Assembly: GCA_004144595.1 (NCBI GenBank)
Contig: SEEM01000029.1
Span: forward strand, 1-63,656
DNA from: Hyphomicrobiales bacterium
GTDB taxonomy: Bacteria; Pseudomonadota; Alphaproteobacteria; Rhizobiales; Beijerinckiaceae
Length of the DNA: 63,656 nucleotides
Reading direction: 5' to 3'
The position numbers and the translations under genes are program-made. The notes beneath the pieces were generated by a model. The model was not told the DNA's origin and did no database searches. It saw only the letters and a program-made list of their open reading frames with translations. Shown here one piece after another: positions 10,275 through 18,643 of the stretch (within the stretch, counting starts at the first letter, position 1; each line of letters begins with the position of its first letter).

Positions 10275-10294
10275 ATAGGAATTTTATAGGAATT
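10275..10294 (-). promoter_or_regulatory. direct repeat, candidate KdpE operator
   Basis: Read on the minus strand (kdp sense), AATTCCTAT occurs twice, at 10294-10286 and 10283-10275, exactly 11 bp apart in an AT-rich island within GC-rich sequence. It lies about 150 bp upstream of the first kdp reading frame and just inside the MFS-kdp gap. OmpR/PhoB-family regulators, including KdpE, bind tandem half-sites about one helical turn apart (established). Assignment to KdpE is inference. Confidence 0.45.
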
Positions 10295-10313
10295 CGGAGA
10301 GGAGACGCGGCCT

Positions 10314-11999
10314 TCAGGCGTGCGGCGTGTCGGACCGGACGATACCGGGCTTTCGCGGCACGGCCGTGGGCCGTTCGATCGAGAGGGTGACCTCCGGCGC
10401 GCCATCCCCCCTGTGCAACTCGGCGAGGCTGTCGTTCAGCGCCCGGTCGGCCGCGGTGCGGCGGTAGTTGAAGCGCAGATAGTCGTGCCATGTCGGCGTG
10501 CGAAAGGTCTCGGTCCACACCGTGATGTCGTGGAGATTGCGTGTCAGGATCCAGCGACGCGCGCCGTTGCGTCCCTGCGCGCGCCGGCGCTGCAGCATCA
10601 GGGCGAGAAAGGCTTCGACCTGATCGCGGGCGATCCGATACTCGATCTTGACCGCGATCGGCCCGCTGCGCGGTTTCAGGTCGAGACTGAGCGTCGGCGC
10701 CTCGAAGCTGTCGGGCGTCGAGACATCGGAGTCTTTGCGCTGATGGATCGGCAGGAGAAGTCCGAGCAGGGCGACACCGAGGGACGCCGCGCTCGATGCC
10801 TGCAGGGCGAAGCTCAGGGAATAGCTCTCGGTGACCATGCCCCAGAGCCAGCTCCCGCTGGCAAGCCCGAGCGAGGTGAGGGCGTAGTAGAGCGAGATCG
10901 TCCGGCCGACGACCCAGCGGGGGCTCGCCCATTGCACGCTGATGCTGAGACCCGACCAGCCGAGAACCCAGCCGGCGCCCCCGAGCATCAGTGCGACAGC
11001 CGCGAGAGCCGGGCTCTGCGTCAGCGAAAGGCAGAGCGTGCAGGTCGCGCAAGCCGTGCAGGCCAGCTTCAGCATCTGCTCGTCAGACAGCTTGCGCCGC
11101 AGCGTCGTCGAGGCGAGGCCGGCCATCAGCGCGCCTGCGCCGAAGCCAGCCATCAGGGTGCCATAGGCTATCGCGCCCTGCTTGAGCTGATCGCGCACCA
11201 CCAGCGGCAGCAGCGCGAGGATAGCGATGCCCGCGAAGCCGAACAGGAAGCCGCGCCCAAGGGCCGTCTTGATCTCCGAGGACAGCGAGGTGAAGCGGAT
11301 GCCGTCAGAGATCGCCGTCAGCATCGCTTCGGGCGGCAAACGCGATACCGGCACCGTCCAGCGCGAGCGCCAGACCACGACCAAAGGAGCGAGATGGCCG
11401 AGTGTATACAGGCAGAACGCGGTCAGCGGGCCGAAGGTTGCCAGGATGATGCCGCCGAGTGCCGGCCCGACGCTGCGCACGGTGTTAAAGCCGACGGAGG
11501 TCAGCGTCACCGCCGCCGCGAGGTCCTTGCGTTCGACGATATCGCCGACCGAGGCCTGCCAGGCCGGGTCGTTGAAGGCGATGCCGCAGCCCGCGAGGAA
11601 GCTGAAGAACAGGATGATCCAGGGATTGATCATGCCGAGCGCGACGAGGATCGTCAGCGCGACAGCGGTCACGGTCATCAACGACCGGGCTGCCAGCATC
11701 ACCTTGCGGCGATTGAAATTGTCGACGATGGCGCCTGCGAAGATCGACAGGATGAAGGCGGGCAGGTTCGTCGCGGCCTGAACCAGCGCGACCATCACGC
11801 TGGACGGGGTGATGGTCGCCATCAGCCAGCTCATGGCGATCGTCTGGATCAGCCAGCCCAGCCCCGAAATCAGCCCGGCAAGCCAGATCGCCCGGAACGT
11901 GACATTCCTGAGAGGCGCAAACGGCCCGGCGCCTGCCGCGGGCTTCTGCACGTCCGTGACACGGCTCATTTCCGACGTCTGCTCCTGGACCGCCGGCAT
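10314..11999 (-). CDS. MFS transporter (EntS/MFS_3 type) with C-terminal ferredoxin-like extension
   Basis: A 561-residue protein. Residues about 25-425 form a 12-helix major-facilitator domain with the DNFNRRKVM loop motif between helices 2 and 3, typical of the MFS_3 group that includes enterobactin exporter EntS. After a linker, the last 110 or so residues (IKIEYRIARDQVEAF, RRWILTRN, WHDYLRFNYRRT) resemble the antibiotic-biosynthesis-monooxygenase fold often fused to this group. It probably exports a small hydrophobic compound. A start at 11969 (MSRVTD) is an alternative. It ends 186 bp upstream of the kdp genes on the same strand but appears separately expressed. Confidence 0.8.
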   Translation of the reverse strand: MPAVQEQTSEMSRVTDVQKPAAGAGPFAPLRNVTFRAIWLAGLISGLGWLIQTIAMSWLMATITPSSVMVALVQAATNLPAFILSIFAGAIVDNFNRRKVMLAARSLMTVTAVALTILVALGMINPWIILFFSFLAGCGIAFNDPAWQASVGDIVERKDLAAAVTLTSVGFNTVRSVGPALGGIILATFGPLTAFCLYTLGHLAPLVVVWRSRWTVPVSRLPPEAMLTAISDGIRFTSLSSEIKTALGRGFLFGFAGIAILALLPLVVRDQLKQGAIAYGTLMAGFGAGALMAGLASTTLRRKLSDEQMLKLACTACATCTLCLSLTQSPALAAVALMLGGAGWVLGWSGLSISVQWASPRWVVGRTISLYYALTSLGLASGSWLWGMVTESYSLSFALQASSAASLGVALLGLLLPIHQRKDSDVSTPDSFEAPTLSLDLKPRSGPIAVKIEYRIARDQVEAFLALMLQRRRAQGRNGARRWILTRNLHDITVWTETFRTPTWHDYLRFNYRRTAADRALNDSLAELHRGDGAPEVTLSIERPTAVPRKPGIVRSDTPHA

Positions 12000-12259
12000 A
12001 GGCTCCGAGCGTGACCCCGGAATCTTATGTCACGATTCCCGCCGGGGAGGCCCGATTTTACGGCATGGAAGCCCTGCAAAGAGGCAACCGTTCCTCGCCC
12101 TGCGGTCTAACGAGGCGGGAAATGCCCACGAAAAAGCAAATGGTGCGCTTTACCGGGCGAAGTCGAACCCATCGGGTTGGCAAGGGCGACTGCCCACCGG
12201 CCGGTCAGGCGGCCCTTTCGCAGGGGTGCGCCAAGCGAACTCGCGTGAGATATGGAAAA

Positions 12260-12344
12260 TGGTGCCCCTGGCCGGAATCGAACCAGCACTCCTTGCGGAA
12301 CTCGATTTTGAGTCGAGCGCGTCTACCAATTCCGCCACAGGGGC
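12260..12344 (-). tRNA. tRNA-Leu (anticodon CAA)
   Basis: The minus strand folds as an 85-nt class II tRNA with encoded CCA. The acceptor arm GCCCCTG pairs with CAGGGGC. The D-loop is followed by anticodon stem CTCGA/TCGAG with loop CTCAAAA (anticodon CAA), then a long variable arm and the T-arm with GGTTCGATTCC. The anticodon and long variable arm identify leucine. No integrase or duplicated 3' end is seen nearby. Confidence 0.96.
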
Positions 12345-12540
12345 CCTTTACAGGCGGGCGGACTATAGCGATCGGCGGATGCCGGTCAATCTCCGGTGCG
12401 GCTATTCCGGCAGGTTTATGCGGGCGATCCGCAAGGCATTCCGCTGACGTCGTCAAAGGCTGGCGAAGCGCTGCAAAACACACCTTGCGGAGATGCGGAA
12501 GCCGTTGCGTCACCAGCTGCCCCATGCTCTAGAGCGCGCC

Positions 12541-13152
12541 ATGCTCAAACGCCTCTACGAATGGACGATGTCGCTCGCCGCCCGGCCGCGGGCGGAGCTC
12601 TGGCTGGCGGTCGTCGCCTTTGTGGAAAGCTCTTTCTTCCTGATCCCGGCCGATGTCCTGTTCGTGCCGATGGCACTGGCCAGGCCGCAGCGGGCTTATC
12701 GGCTGGCGCTCGTAGCGACGGTGTTCTCGGTGCTCGGCGGTATTGCCGGTTATGCGATCGGCTATTACGCCTTCGAGGCGCTGGCGAAGCCGGTTCTGGC
12801 CTTCTACGGCAAGCTCGGCGCCTTCGAGGCGCTCAAGGCCTGCGCCGGGCCGGATACGACGCTGATCCTTTTGACGACCTCGGGTCTCGCACATCTGCCA
12901 CCGATCAAGGTGGTGACAATCCTGGCGGGCGCCGTCCATATCGGGCTGACCTTCTTCGTCATCTCCTGCGTGCTGGCGCGCGGGGCGCGCTTCTTCGCGC
13001 TGGCCTTCCTGCTCCGGCGCTATGGCGACACCATCCGCCACTTCATCGAACGTCGCCTGAAAGTGATCGCGGTCGTGGGCGCGGCCCTGCTGATCCTGCT
13101 TTATTTCGGCCTCAAGCTCGTCGCAGGGTCGGGCCAGCTTTTCTCCTGCTGA
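12541..13152 (+). CDS. YqaA/DedA-type inner-membrane protein
   Basis: A 203-residue polytopic protein of the YqaA branch of the DedA (SNARE-associated, PF09335) superfamily. The signature segment FVESSFFLIPADVLFVPMA (about residues 23-41) matches the F-[IV]-E-S-x-x-x-x-[IV]-P-x-D motif. About five hydrophobic segments follow. I chose the ATG at 12541, where homology starts; an upstream in-frame start at 12493 lacks family support. DedA proteins are implicated in lipid flipping and envelope homeostasis (established for some members); the role of YqaA types is not defined. dsbB begins 7 bp downstream, so the two probably share a transcript. Confidence 0.85.
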   Translation: MLKRLYEWTMSLAARPRAELWLAVVAFVESSFFLIPADVLFVPMALARPQRAYRLALVATVFSVLGGIAGYAIGYYAFEALAKPVLAFYGKLGAFEALKACAGPDTTLILLTTSGLAHLPPIKVVTILAGAVHIGLTFFVISCVLARGARFFALAFLLRRYGDTIRHFIERRLKVIAVVGAALLILLYFGLKLVAGSGQLFSC

Positions 13153-13159
13153 GCCCGCC

Positions 13160-13687
13160 ATGACCGCCTCCCTCGCCGCCACATCCGCTACGCGCCACCT
13201 GCCGAGCCCGCGGCAACTGATCGCCCTCATCGGCGTCGTCAGCTTCGCGCTGATCGCCGGGGCCTGGTTCTTCGAGCTTGTCCTGCATTTGAGCCCCTGC
13301 AAGCTCTGCCTCGAGCAGCGCGCCCCGCACTATGCCGCGATCGGGCTCGCGCTCGTGGGGTTGGTGCTGGCGCGCTCGCCGCGGCTGCAATGGTTGGTCC
13401 TGCTGGGGCTGGCCGTGCTGATGGCATGGAGCACGGGACTCGGCGTCTACCATGCCGGCGTCGAATGGGGCTGGTTCATGGGGCCCAACGATTGCGGCGG
13501 CGCCGCTTCGTCCGCGGCCGGCATGCAGGATTTCATGAAGCAGCTCCAGACCACGCGCATCGTCGCCTGCTCGGAAGCGGCGTGGCGCTTTCTCGGCCTG
13601 TCGCTCGCCGGCTGGAATGCACTGGCCTCGGCCGGGCTTTTCCTGCTCGCGGTGGTCGGGCTGCTGCGCGGCAGGACGGCGGCGTAA
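13160..13687 (+). CDS. dsbB: DsbB-type disulfide bond formation protein
   Basis: A 175-residue, four-helix inner-membrane protein. The first periplasmic loop carries C47-x-x-C50 in LSPCKLCLEQR. The second loop has C112 (GPNDCGG) and C137 (IVACSEAAW). These are the two redox pairs with which DsbB reoxidises DsbA and passes electrons to quinone (established). It follows the YqaA gene closely and ends 3 bp from the convergent HNH gene. Confidence 0.93.
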   Translation: MTASLAATSATRHLPSPRQLIALIGVVSFALIAGAWFFELVLHLSPCKLCLEQRAPHYAAIGLALVGLVLARSPRLQWLVLLGLAVLMAWSTGLGVYHAGVEWGWFMGPNDCGGAASSAAGMQDFMKQLQTTRIVACSEAAWRFLGLSLAGWNALASAGLFLLAVVGLLRGRTAA

Positions 13688-13690
13688 GCC

Positions 13691-14263
13691 TTACGGCTCC
13701 AGCTCGGAATCCCAGTAGAGATAGTCCAGCCAGCTCTCGTGCAGATAGTTCGGCGGGAACAGCTTGCCGTTGCGATGGAGGTCGTTGACCGTCGGCGCAT
13801 AGGCCTTCTGGGCCGGGAACATTTCGACCGCGGCCGGCATCTTGTCGCCCTTGCGCAGGTTGCAGGGCGAGCAGGCGGCGACGACGTTCTCCCAGGTGGT
13901 CAGGCCGCCTTTCGAGCGGGGGATGACGTGGTCGAATGTCAGCTCGTCACGCGTATTACAGTACTGGCAGGCGAAACGGTCGCGCAGGAAGACGTTGAAG
14001 CGGGTGAAGGCCGGAGTCCGCGAGGGCTTGATGTAGCTCTTCAGCGAAACCACCGAGGGCAGCCGCATATCGAAGCTCGGGCTGCGGACCACGGTGTCGT
14101 ATTCGGAGACGATGTTGACGCGGTCCATGAAGACCGCCTTGATCGCGTCCTGCCAGCTCCAGAGCGACAGGGGATAATAGCTGAGCGGCCGAAAATCGGC
14201 GTTCAGCACCAAAGCCGGACAACCGTCCGGCGATGCCATCGGATGCATCACATGCGCCGTCAA
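13691..14263 (-). CDS. HNH endonuclease-domain protein
   Basis: A 190-residue protein. The C-terminal half has a Cys4 zinc-bound HNH fold: CQYCNTRDELTFDH, then a segment ending CSPCNLRKG, with DHVIPRSKGG as the His-containing core. The N-terminal half (PLSYYPLSLWSWQDAIKAV) matches a compact single-gene family widespread in Alphaproteobacteria. It is not linked here to any restriction or mobile gene. The fold predicts DNA nicking or cleavage; the physiological role is unknown. Start ATG at 14263; MHPMASPDG inside is an alternative. It is convergent with dsbB. Confidence 0.85.
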   Translation of the reverse strand: MTAHVMHPMASPDGCPALVLNADFRPLSYYPLSLWSWQDAIKAVFMDRVNIVSEYDTVVRSPSFDMRLPSVVSLKSYIKPSRTPAFTRFNVFLRDRFACQYCNTRDELTFDHVIPRSKGGLTTWENVVAACSPCNLRKGDKMPAAVEMFPAQKAYAPTVNDLHRNGKLFPPNYLHESWLDYLYWDSELEP

Positions 14264-14347
14264 ACCCGTCGCACCTCCGCTTCATAGAGCGAGACGAATC
14301 CCGCCCGAAGATCAATGTAAGCGCGAGACGACAGGAATGTGAAGGAC

Positions 14348-14398
14348 CTTGTTGCGTCTGCAACAAGCGTTTGCGCGCCGGCGAGGATCGTCCTCGCC
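14348..14398. repeat. two tandem perfect hairpins between hbd and the HNH gene
   Basis: CTTGTTGC (14348-14355) pairs with GCAACAAG (14360-14367) across a 4-nt loop, and GGCGAGGA (14380-14387) pairs with TCCTCGCC (14391-14398) across a 3-nt loop. They lie 75-125 bp beyond the hbd stop and ahead of the HNH gene. Neither is followed by a T-run, so they may be factor-dependent termination or RNA-stability elements. Confidence 0.5.
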
Positions 14399-14472
14399 AG
14401 CGACAGTGAAAGGCCGGATTGTGATGGCTTTCAGCCGGATTTCGGGCGTTCCTGTGCCGCCGGTCGGATCCG

Positions 14473-15357
14473 TCAGCGGGTCGGGACAGGCTTCTCGCCG
14501 CGATAGTCGTAGAAGCCGCGCTTGGTCTTGCGGCCGAGCCAGCCGGCTTCGACGTATTTCACCAGCAGCGGGCAGGGGCGATATTTCGAATCGGCCAGCC
14601 CGTCATGGAGCACCTGCATCACCGAGAGGCAGGTATCGAGGCCAATGAAATCGGCGAGTTGGAGCGGGCCCATCGGATGGTTGGCGCCGAGCCGCATCGC
14701 GGTGTCGATCGCATCGACCGAGCCGACGCCCTCATAGAGCGTGTAGACGGCCTCGTTGATCATCGGCAGCAGGATGCGGTTGACGATGAAGGCCGGGAAA
14801 TCCTCGGAGACCGAGACGGTCTTGTGCAGGGCGCCGACGAGCGTCTTGGCGCGCTCGAAGGTGCCGTCATCGGTGGCGATGCCGCGGATCAGCTCGACGA
14901 GCTGCATCAGCGGCACCGGGTTCATGAAATGAATGCCGATGAAGTGCTCGGGCCGGTCGGTCGCCGCGGCAAGCCGCGTGATCGAGATCGAGGAGGTGTT
15001 GGAGGCGAGGATCGCGTCCGAGCGCAGATGCGGGCAGACCGCCGTGAAGATCTTGCGCTTGACCTCCTCGTTCTCGGTCGCAGCCTCGATGACGAGATCG
15101 CAATCGCCGAGATCGGCGAGGCCGACGGCGGGCCGGATCCGGCCGATCGCTGCGCGGCGTTCCTCATCCGCCAGCGCGCCCTTGGAGACCTGCCGGGCCA
15201 TGTTGCCGTCGATCGTGGCGAGAGCGGCATTGATCCGCTCCTCGGCGATGTCGTGCAGCCGGATATCGAAGCCCGCAGCGGCCGCGACATGGGCGATGCC
15301 GTTGCCCATCTGGCCTGCCCCGATGATGCCGATCGTCTTGATCGCGTGGTCCGACAT
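14473..15357 (-). CDS. hbdA: 3-hydroxybutyryl-CoA dehydrogenase
   Basis: A 294-residue NAD-dependent dehydrogenase. The Rossmann fold starts at once (IGIIGAGQMGNGIAH). The catalytic His is in GIHFMNPVPLM, and the C-terminal dimerisation domain has LGANHPMGPLQLADFIGLD. It oxidises (S)-3-hydroxybutyryl-CoA to acetoacetyl-CoA in butyrate/fatty-acid metabolism. It lies downstream of etfBA on the same strand, with 83 bp between. That grouping is standard in Alphaproteobacteria, where ETF takes electrons from acyl-CoA dehydrogenases. Confidence 0.95.
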   Translation of the reverse strand: MSDHAIKTIGIIGAGQMGNGIAHVAAAAGFDIRLHDIAEERINAALATIDGNMARQVSKGALADEERRAAIGRIRPAVGLADLGDCDLVIEAATENEEVKRKIFTAVCPHLRSDAILASNTSSISITRLAAATDRPEHFIGIHFMNPVPLMQLVELIRGIATDDGTFERAKTLVGALHKTVSVSEDFPAFIVNRILLPMINEAVYTLYEGVGSVDAIDTAMRLGANHPMGPLQLADFIGLDTCLSVMQVLHDGLADSKYRPCPLLVKYVEAGWLGRKTKRGFYDYRGEKPVPTR

Positions 15358-15402
15358 GGTTTGATCCCGGATGAACTTTTCAGGCTCCAGCAGGAGCGGA
15401 AC

Positions 15403-15422
15403 GGGCCGCCCTGGGGCGGCCC
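15403..15422 (-). terminator. GC hairpin between etfA and hbdA
   Basis: GGGCCGCC and GGCGGCCC form a perfect 8-bp stem with a CTGG loop in the 83-bp gap. The minus strand shows no clear T-run after it, so it is more likely an mRNA-processing or 3'-stabilising hairpin that sets the ratio of etf to hbd message than a full terminator. Confidence 0.4.
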
Positions 15423-15440
15423 GGAAGCGTGGCGCCGGCC

Positions 15441-16385
15441 TTACTTGCCGGCTTTGGCGAGTTCTGCGTCGAGCTCGGGCAGGATCGTGAAAAGGTCGCC
15501 GACGAGGCCGTAATCGGCGATCTGGAAGATCGGAGCTTCCTCGTCCTTGTTGATGGCGACGATGACCTTCGAGTCCTTCATGCCGGCGAGGTGCTGGATC
15601 GCGCCGGAGATGCCGACGGCGATATAGAGCTCGGGGGCGACGACCTTGCCGGTCTGGCCGACCTGCCAGTCGTTCGGAGCATAGCCGGCATCGACGGCGG
15701 CGCGCGAGGCGCCCATGGCGGCGCCGAGACGGTCGGCGACGGGCTCGATCACCTTGCCGAAGTTCTCGGTCGAGCCCAGTGCGCGCCCGCCCGAGATGAT
15801 GATCTTGGCAGAAGCGAGCTCCGGACGGTCGGACTTCGCGACCTCCTCGCCCTTGAACGACGAGTTGCCGGGGTTCTCGGCCGCCGAGACGGTCTCGACC
15901 GCGGCCGAGCCACCTTCACCCGCCGCCGCGAACGAGGCGGTGCGGATGGTGAGCAGCTTCTTGGCGTCGGTCGACTGCACGGTCTGGATCGCGTTGCCGG
16001 CATAGACCGGGCGCTCGAAGGTGTCGGGCGAGACGATCGCGCTGACATCGGAGACCTGCATCACGTCGAGCAGGGCAGCAACGCGCGGCAGCACGTTCTT
16101 GCCGGTGGTGGTCGAGGGCGCGACGATGGCGTCGTAGCCGTCCGCGAGCTTGACGATCAGCGCGGCCAGCGGCTCGGCCAGCGCATGGCCATAGGCCGCG
16201 TCATCGGCGAGGAGCACCTTCTCGACGCCGGCGAGCTTGGCGGCGGCATCGGCCGCGCCCTTGGCGCCCTCACCGGCGACGAGGATGTGGACGGGCCCAC
16301 CGAGCTGGCTTGCCGCGGTCAGCGCCTTGGCGGTGGCGTCCTTGACGGAGGCGTTGTCGTGTTCTGCGATCAGCAGCGTGGTCAT
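15441..16385 (-). CDS. etfA: electron transfer flavoprotein alpha subunit
   Basis: A 314-residue ETF-alpha. The N-terminal domain ([12 protein letters not shown]) is followed by the FAD-binding C-terminal domain with [13 protein letters not shown] and [12 protein letters not shown], the ETF-alpha signature. With EtfB it accepts electrons from acyl-CoA dehydrogenases and hands them to ETF-quinone oxidoreductase. Its ATG at 16385 shares one base with the etfB stop, indicating tight translational coupling. Confidence 0.97.
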   Translation of the reverse strand: MTTLLIAEHDNASVKDATAKALTAASQLGGPVHILVAGEGAKGAADAAAKLAGVEKVLLADDAAYGHALAEPLAALIVKLADGYDAIVAPSTTTGKNVLPRVAALLDVMQVSDVSAIVSPDTFERPVYAGNAIQTVQSTDAKKLLTIRTASFAAAGEGGSAAVETVSAAENPGNSSFKGEEVAKSDRPELASAKIIISGGRALGSTENFGKVIEPVADRLGAAMGASRAAVDAGYAPNDWQVGQTGKVVAPELYIAVGISGAIQHLAGMKDSKVIVAINKDEEAPIFQIADYGLVGDLFTILPELDAELAKAGK

Positions 16386-17131
16386 CAGATCACCCCGGCG
16401 GTCTTGAGCTTGGAGACGAGTTCGGCGGCGTTGGCCACCTTCACGCCAGCGGAGCGGCCGGCGGGCTCGACCGTCTTCAGAACCGTGAGGCGCGGCGCGA
16501 CATCGACGCCGAGCGTCTCGGCCGAGGTCTCGTCGAGCGGCTTCTTCTTCGCCTTCATGATGTTGGGCAACGAGGCATAGCGCGGCTCGTTGAGGCGCAG
16601 GTCGGTGGTGACGATCGCCGGAAGCTTGAGCGACACGGTCTGGAGGCCGCCATCGACCTCGCGGGTGACGTCGACACTGTCGGCGGCCAACTCGACCTTG
16701 GATGCAAAGGTGCCCTGCGGCCAGCCCAGCAGGGCGGCGAGCATCTGGCCGGTCTGGTTGCAGTCGTCGTCGATCGCCTGCTTGCCGAGGATGACGAGGC
16801 CGGGGCCTTCCTGCTCGACGACCTTCTTCAGCAGCTTGGCGACGGCGAGCGGCTCGACGATGCCGTCGACCTTCACCAGGATGCCGCGATCGGCGCCCAT
16901 GGCGAGGCCGGTGCGGATCGTCTCGGCCGCCTGCGCCGGGCCGATCGAAACCACGATCACCTCGGTTGCCTTGCCGGCTTCCTTGAGGCGCAGCGCCTCC
17001 TCGACGGCGATCTCGTCGAACGGGTTCATCGACATCTTGACGTTCGCGAGTTCGACGCCCGATCCGTCCGCCTTGACGCGGATCTTCACGTTGTAATCAA
17101 CCACCCGTTTCACGGGCACCAAGATCTTCAT
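16385..17131 (-). CDS. etfB: electron transfer flavoprotein beta subunit
   Basis: A 248-residue ETF-beta. It starts [17 protein letters not shown] and contains [34 protein letters not shown] and [20 protein letters not shown], all family signatures, the last being the loop that recognises partner dehydrogenases. It binds AMP and pairs with EtfA. It lies upstream of etfA in the etfB-etfA-hbdA order and 164 bp downstream of the rhomboid gene, a gap that probably holds its promoter. Confidence 0.97.
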   Translation of the reverse strand: MKILVPVKRVVDYNVKIRVKADGSGVELANVKMSMNPFDEIAVEEALRLKEAGKATEVIVVSIGPAQAAETIRTGLAMGADRGILVKVDGIVEPLAVAKLLKKVVEQEGPGLVILGKQAIDDDCNQTGQMLAALLGWPQGTFASKVELAADSVDVTREVDGGLQTVSLKLPAIVTTDLRLNEPRYASLPNIMKAKKKPLDETSAETLGVDVAPRLTVLKTVEPAGRSAGVKVANAAELVSKLKTAGVI

Positions 17132-17295
17132 CGTCAGATCACCGTTCAGAAGAGATATGCTTCGCGCCGCGCCGTCCCTGACAGCAGGACAGCGGCATCG
17201 CCGCGCTCGGCTGGAATGCGTTGGGACCGTAACGACGCCCGTTTGCGCTTGTCAACGCCCGTCCAGGCCCGACTCGGGGGCAAAACAGCGCGGCT

Positions 17296-17994
17296 TCAGC
17301 CATGGCTGGCCTTGCGTCCGAACAGGGCGATGCTGCGGTGCACGAAGAGCGGCGTCAGGGCGGCGCCCGTCGCCAGCCCGCCGAGATGCGCCCACCAGCC
17401 GACATTGCCGTCGGCGCCGAAGACAGCGGCCGCGGCCTGCAACAGCATCCAGCCTCCGAGCGCGTAGAGCGCGGGGATGTGGATCGGAATCCAGTTGAAG
17501 GCGAGGCCCCAGATCCGAACCTGCGGATAGATCATCAGATAGGAGGCGATGACGCCGGAGATCGCACCCGACGCGCCGATCAGGGGCTGCTGCGAATCCG
17601 GATACAGGCCGGCATGGAAGAGCGACCCGCCGAGCCCGCAGAGAAAGAAGAAGGCGAGGAAGCGGGCATGACCCATCGCATCCTCGACATTATCGCCGAA
17701 GACCCAGAGGAACAGCATGTTCCCGACGAGATGCGCGACATTGGCGTGCAGCAGCACATTGCTGAACAGGGTCAGCCAGGCCGGGACATGGGCGAGGCCT
17801 TCCGGCAGTTGCGCCGTGCCGAACAATACCGAGGGGATCATGCCGAAGCCGGCCATGATCGCGAGTTCCGCTTCCTGGCTGGGCCAGAGCTGCAAGACGA
17901 CCTGCAGGGCGATGCAGGCGCCGATCAGCCCGTAGGTGATGTAGGGCGTTCGCATGAAACGCAGCGGCACGCCGTCATGCAGGGGGACGAACAT
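17296..17994 (-). CDS. rhomboid-family intramembrane serine protease
   Basis: A 232-residue polytopic protein with about six helices. The catalytic dyad is S142 in GASGAISG and H203 in WWAHLGG. The structural HANVAHLVGNMLFLW motif lies in helix 2. These define an active rhomboid protease that cleaves transmembrane substrates in the inner membrane (established family chemistry); the substrate is unknown. It begins 9 bp after the adenosyltransferase stop on the same strand, so the two are probably cotranscribed, although no functional link is evident. Confidence 0.92.
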   Translation of the reverse strand: MFVPLHDGVPLRFMRTPYITYGLIGACIALQVVLQLWPSQEAELAIMAGFGMIPSVLFGTAQLPEGLAHVPAWLTLFSNVLLHANVAHLVGNMLFLWVFGDNVEDAMGHARFLAFFFLCGLGGSLFHAGLYPDSQQPLIGASGAISGVIASYLMIYPQVRIWGLAFNWIPIHIPALYALGGWMLLQAAAAVFGADGNVGWWAHLGGLATGAALTPLFVHRSIALFGRKASHG

Positions 17995-18003
17995 GGCTTG
18001 AGC

Positions 18004-18585
18004 TCAGCGATTCCCGCCGGGCACCCAGAGTACGTCGCCGGCTGCCCTGGCATTGAGGTAGCGGGAGGCGACGAACAGGAAGTCCGAGAGGCGGTTGATG
18101 TATTTCAACGCGGGCGCTGCGACCGTCTCGCCCTCGTTCGCGGCGAGCTCGGTCATCAGGCGCTCGGCCCGGCGGCTGACGGTGCGGGCGAGATGGAGAT
18201 GGGTCGCGGCCGGTGTGCCGCCGGGCAGCACGAAGGAGCGGAGGGGAGAAAGATCCGCATTCAGAGCGTCGATCTCGGCCTCGATCCGGTCGACTTGCGC
18301 CTGGACGATGCGCAGCGGCTCGAAGGCGAGGGGCTTGTCGGTCTCGGGCGTCGAAAGGTCGGCGCCGAGATCGAACAGGTCGTTGCTGATGCGGCCCAGC
18401 ATCGCCTCGACCCCCGCATCTTCCGTCGCAGCGTGGAGGCGGGCGAGGCCGACGCAGGCATTGGTCTCGTCGACGGTGCCGTAGGCTGCGACGCGCAGGT
18501 CGAATTTGGGCCGGCGCGGGCCGCTCGTCAGCCCGGTCGTGCCGTTGTCGCCGGTGCGCGTGTAGATGCGGTTGAGCTTGACCAT
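18004..18585 (-). CDS. PduO-type ATP:cob(I)alamin adenosyltransferase
   Basis: A 193-residue five-helix-bundle protein with the family ATP-binding N-terminus IYTRTGDNGTTGL, the YGTVDETNACVG segment and the C-terminal SRRAERL followed by YINRLSDFLFVASRY. It transfers adenosyl from ATP to cob(I)alamin to make coenzyme B12 for methylmalonyl-CoA mutase and similar enzymes. It is the second cobalamin gene type in the window (compare cobS/cobT at 38.7-41.4 kb). No cobalamin riboswitch-like leader is apparent upstream. Confidence 0.93.
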   Translation of the reverse strand: MVKLNRIYTRTGDNGTTGLTSGPRRPKFDLRVAAYGTVDETNACVGLARLHAATEDAGVEAMLGRISNDLFDLGADLSTPETDKPLAFEPLRIVQAQVDRIEAEIDALNADLSPLRSFVLPGGTPAATHLHLARTVSRRAERLMTELAANEGETVAAPALKYINRLSDFLFVASRYLNARAAGDVLWVPGGNR

Positions 18586-18643
18586 GCCACGCTTATAGCG
18601 CGGCTTCGGCTGGACGGAAGCGCGTTTCCGGCGTGGCCGGACC

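Noticed and set aside
12000..12259. A possible small RNA or degraded tRNA between the MFS gene and tRNA-Leu (contains the palindrome ACCGGCCGGT at 12196-12205 and a GTCGAACCC stretch)
   Set aside because: I could not fold a complete tRNA or a terminator-ended transcript from it, and no reading frame with a ribosome site and family match is present. I see nothing I can name here.
12260..12344. tRNA-Leu as a possible attachment site of an integrated element
   Set aside because: There is no integrase, no duplicated tRNA 3' end and no compositional shift on either side.
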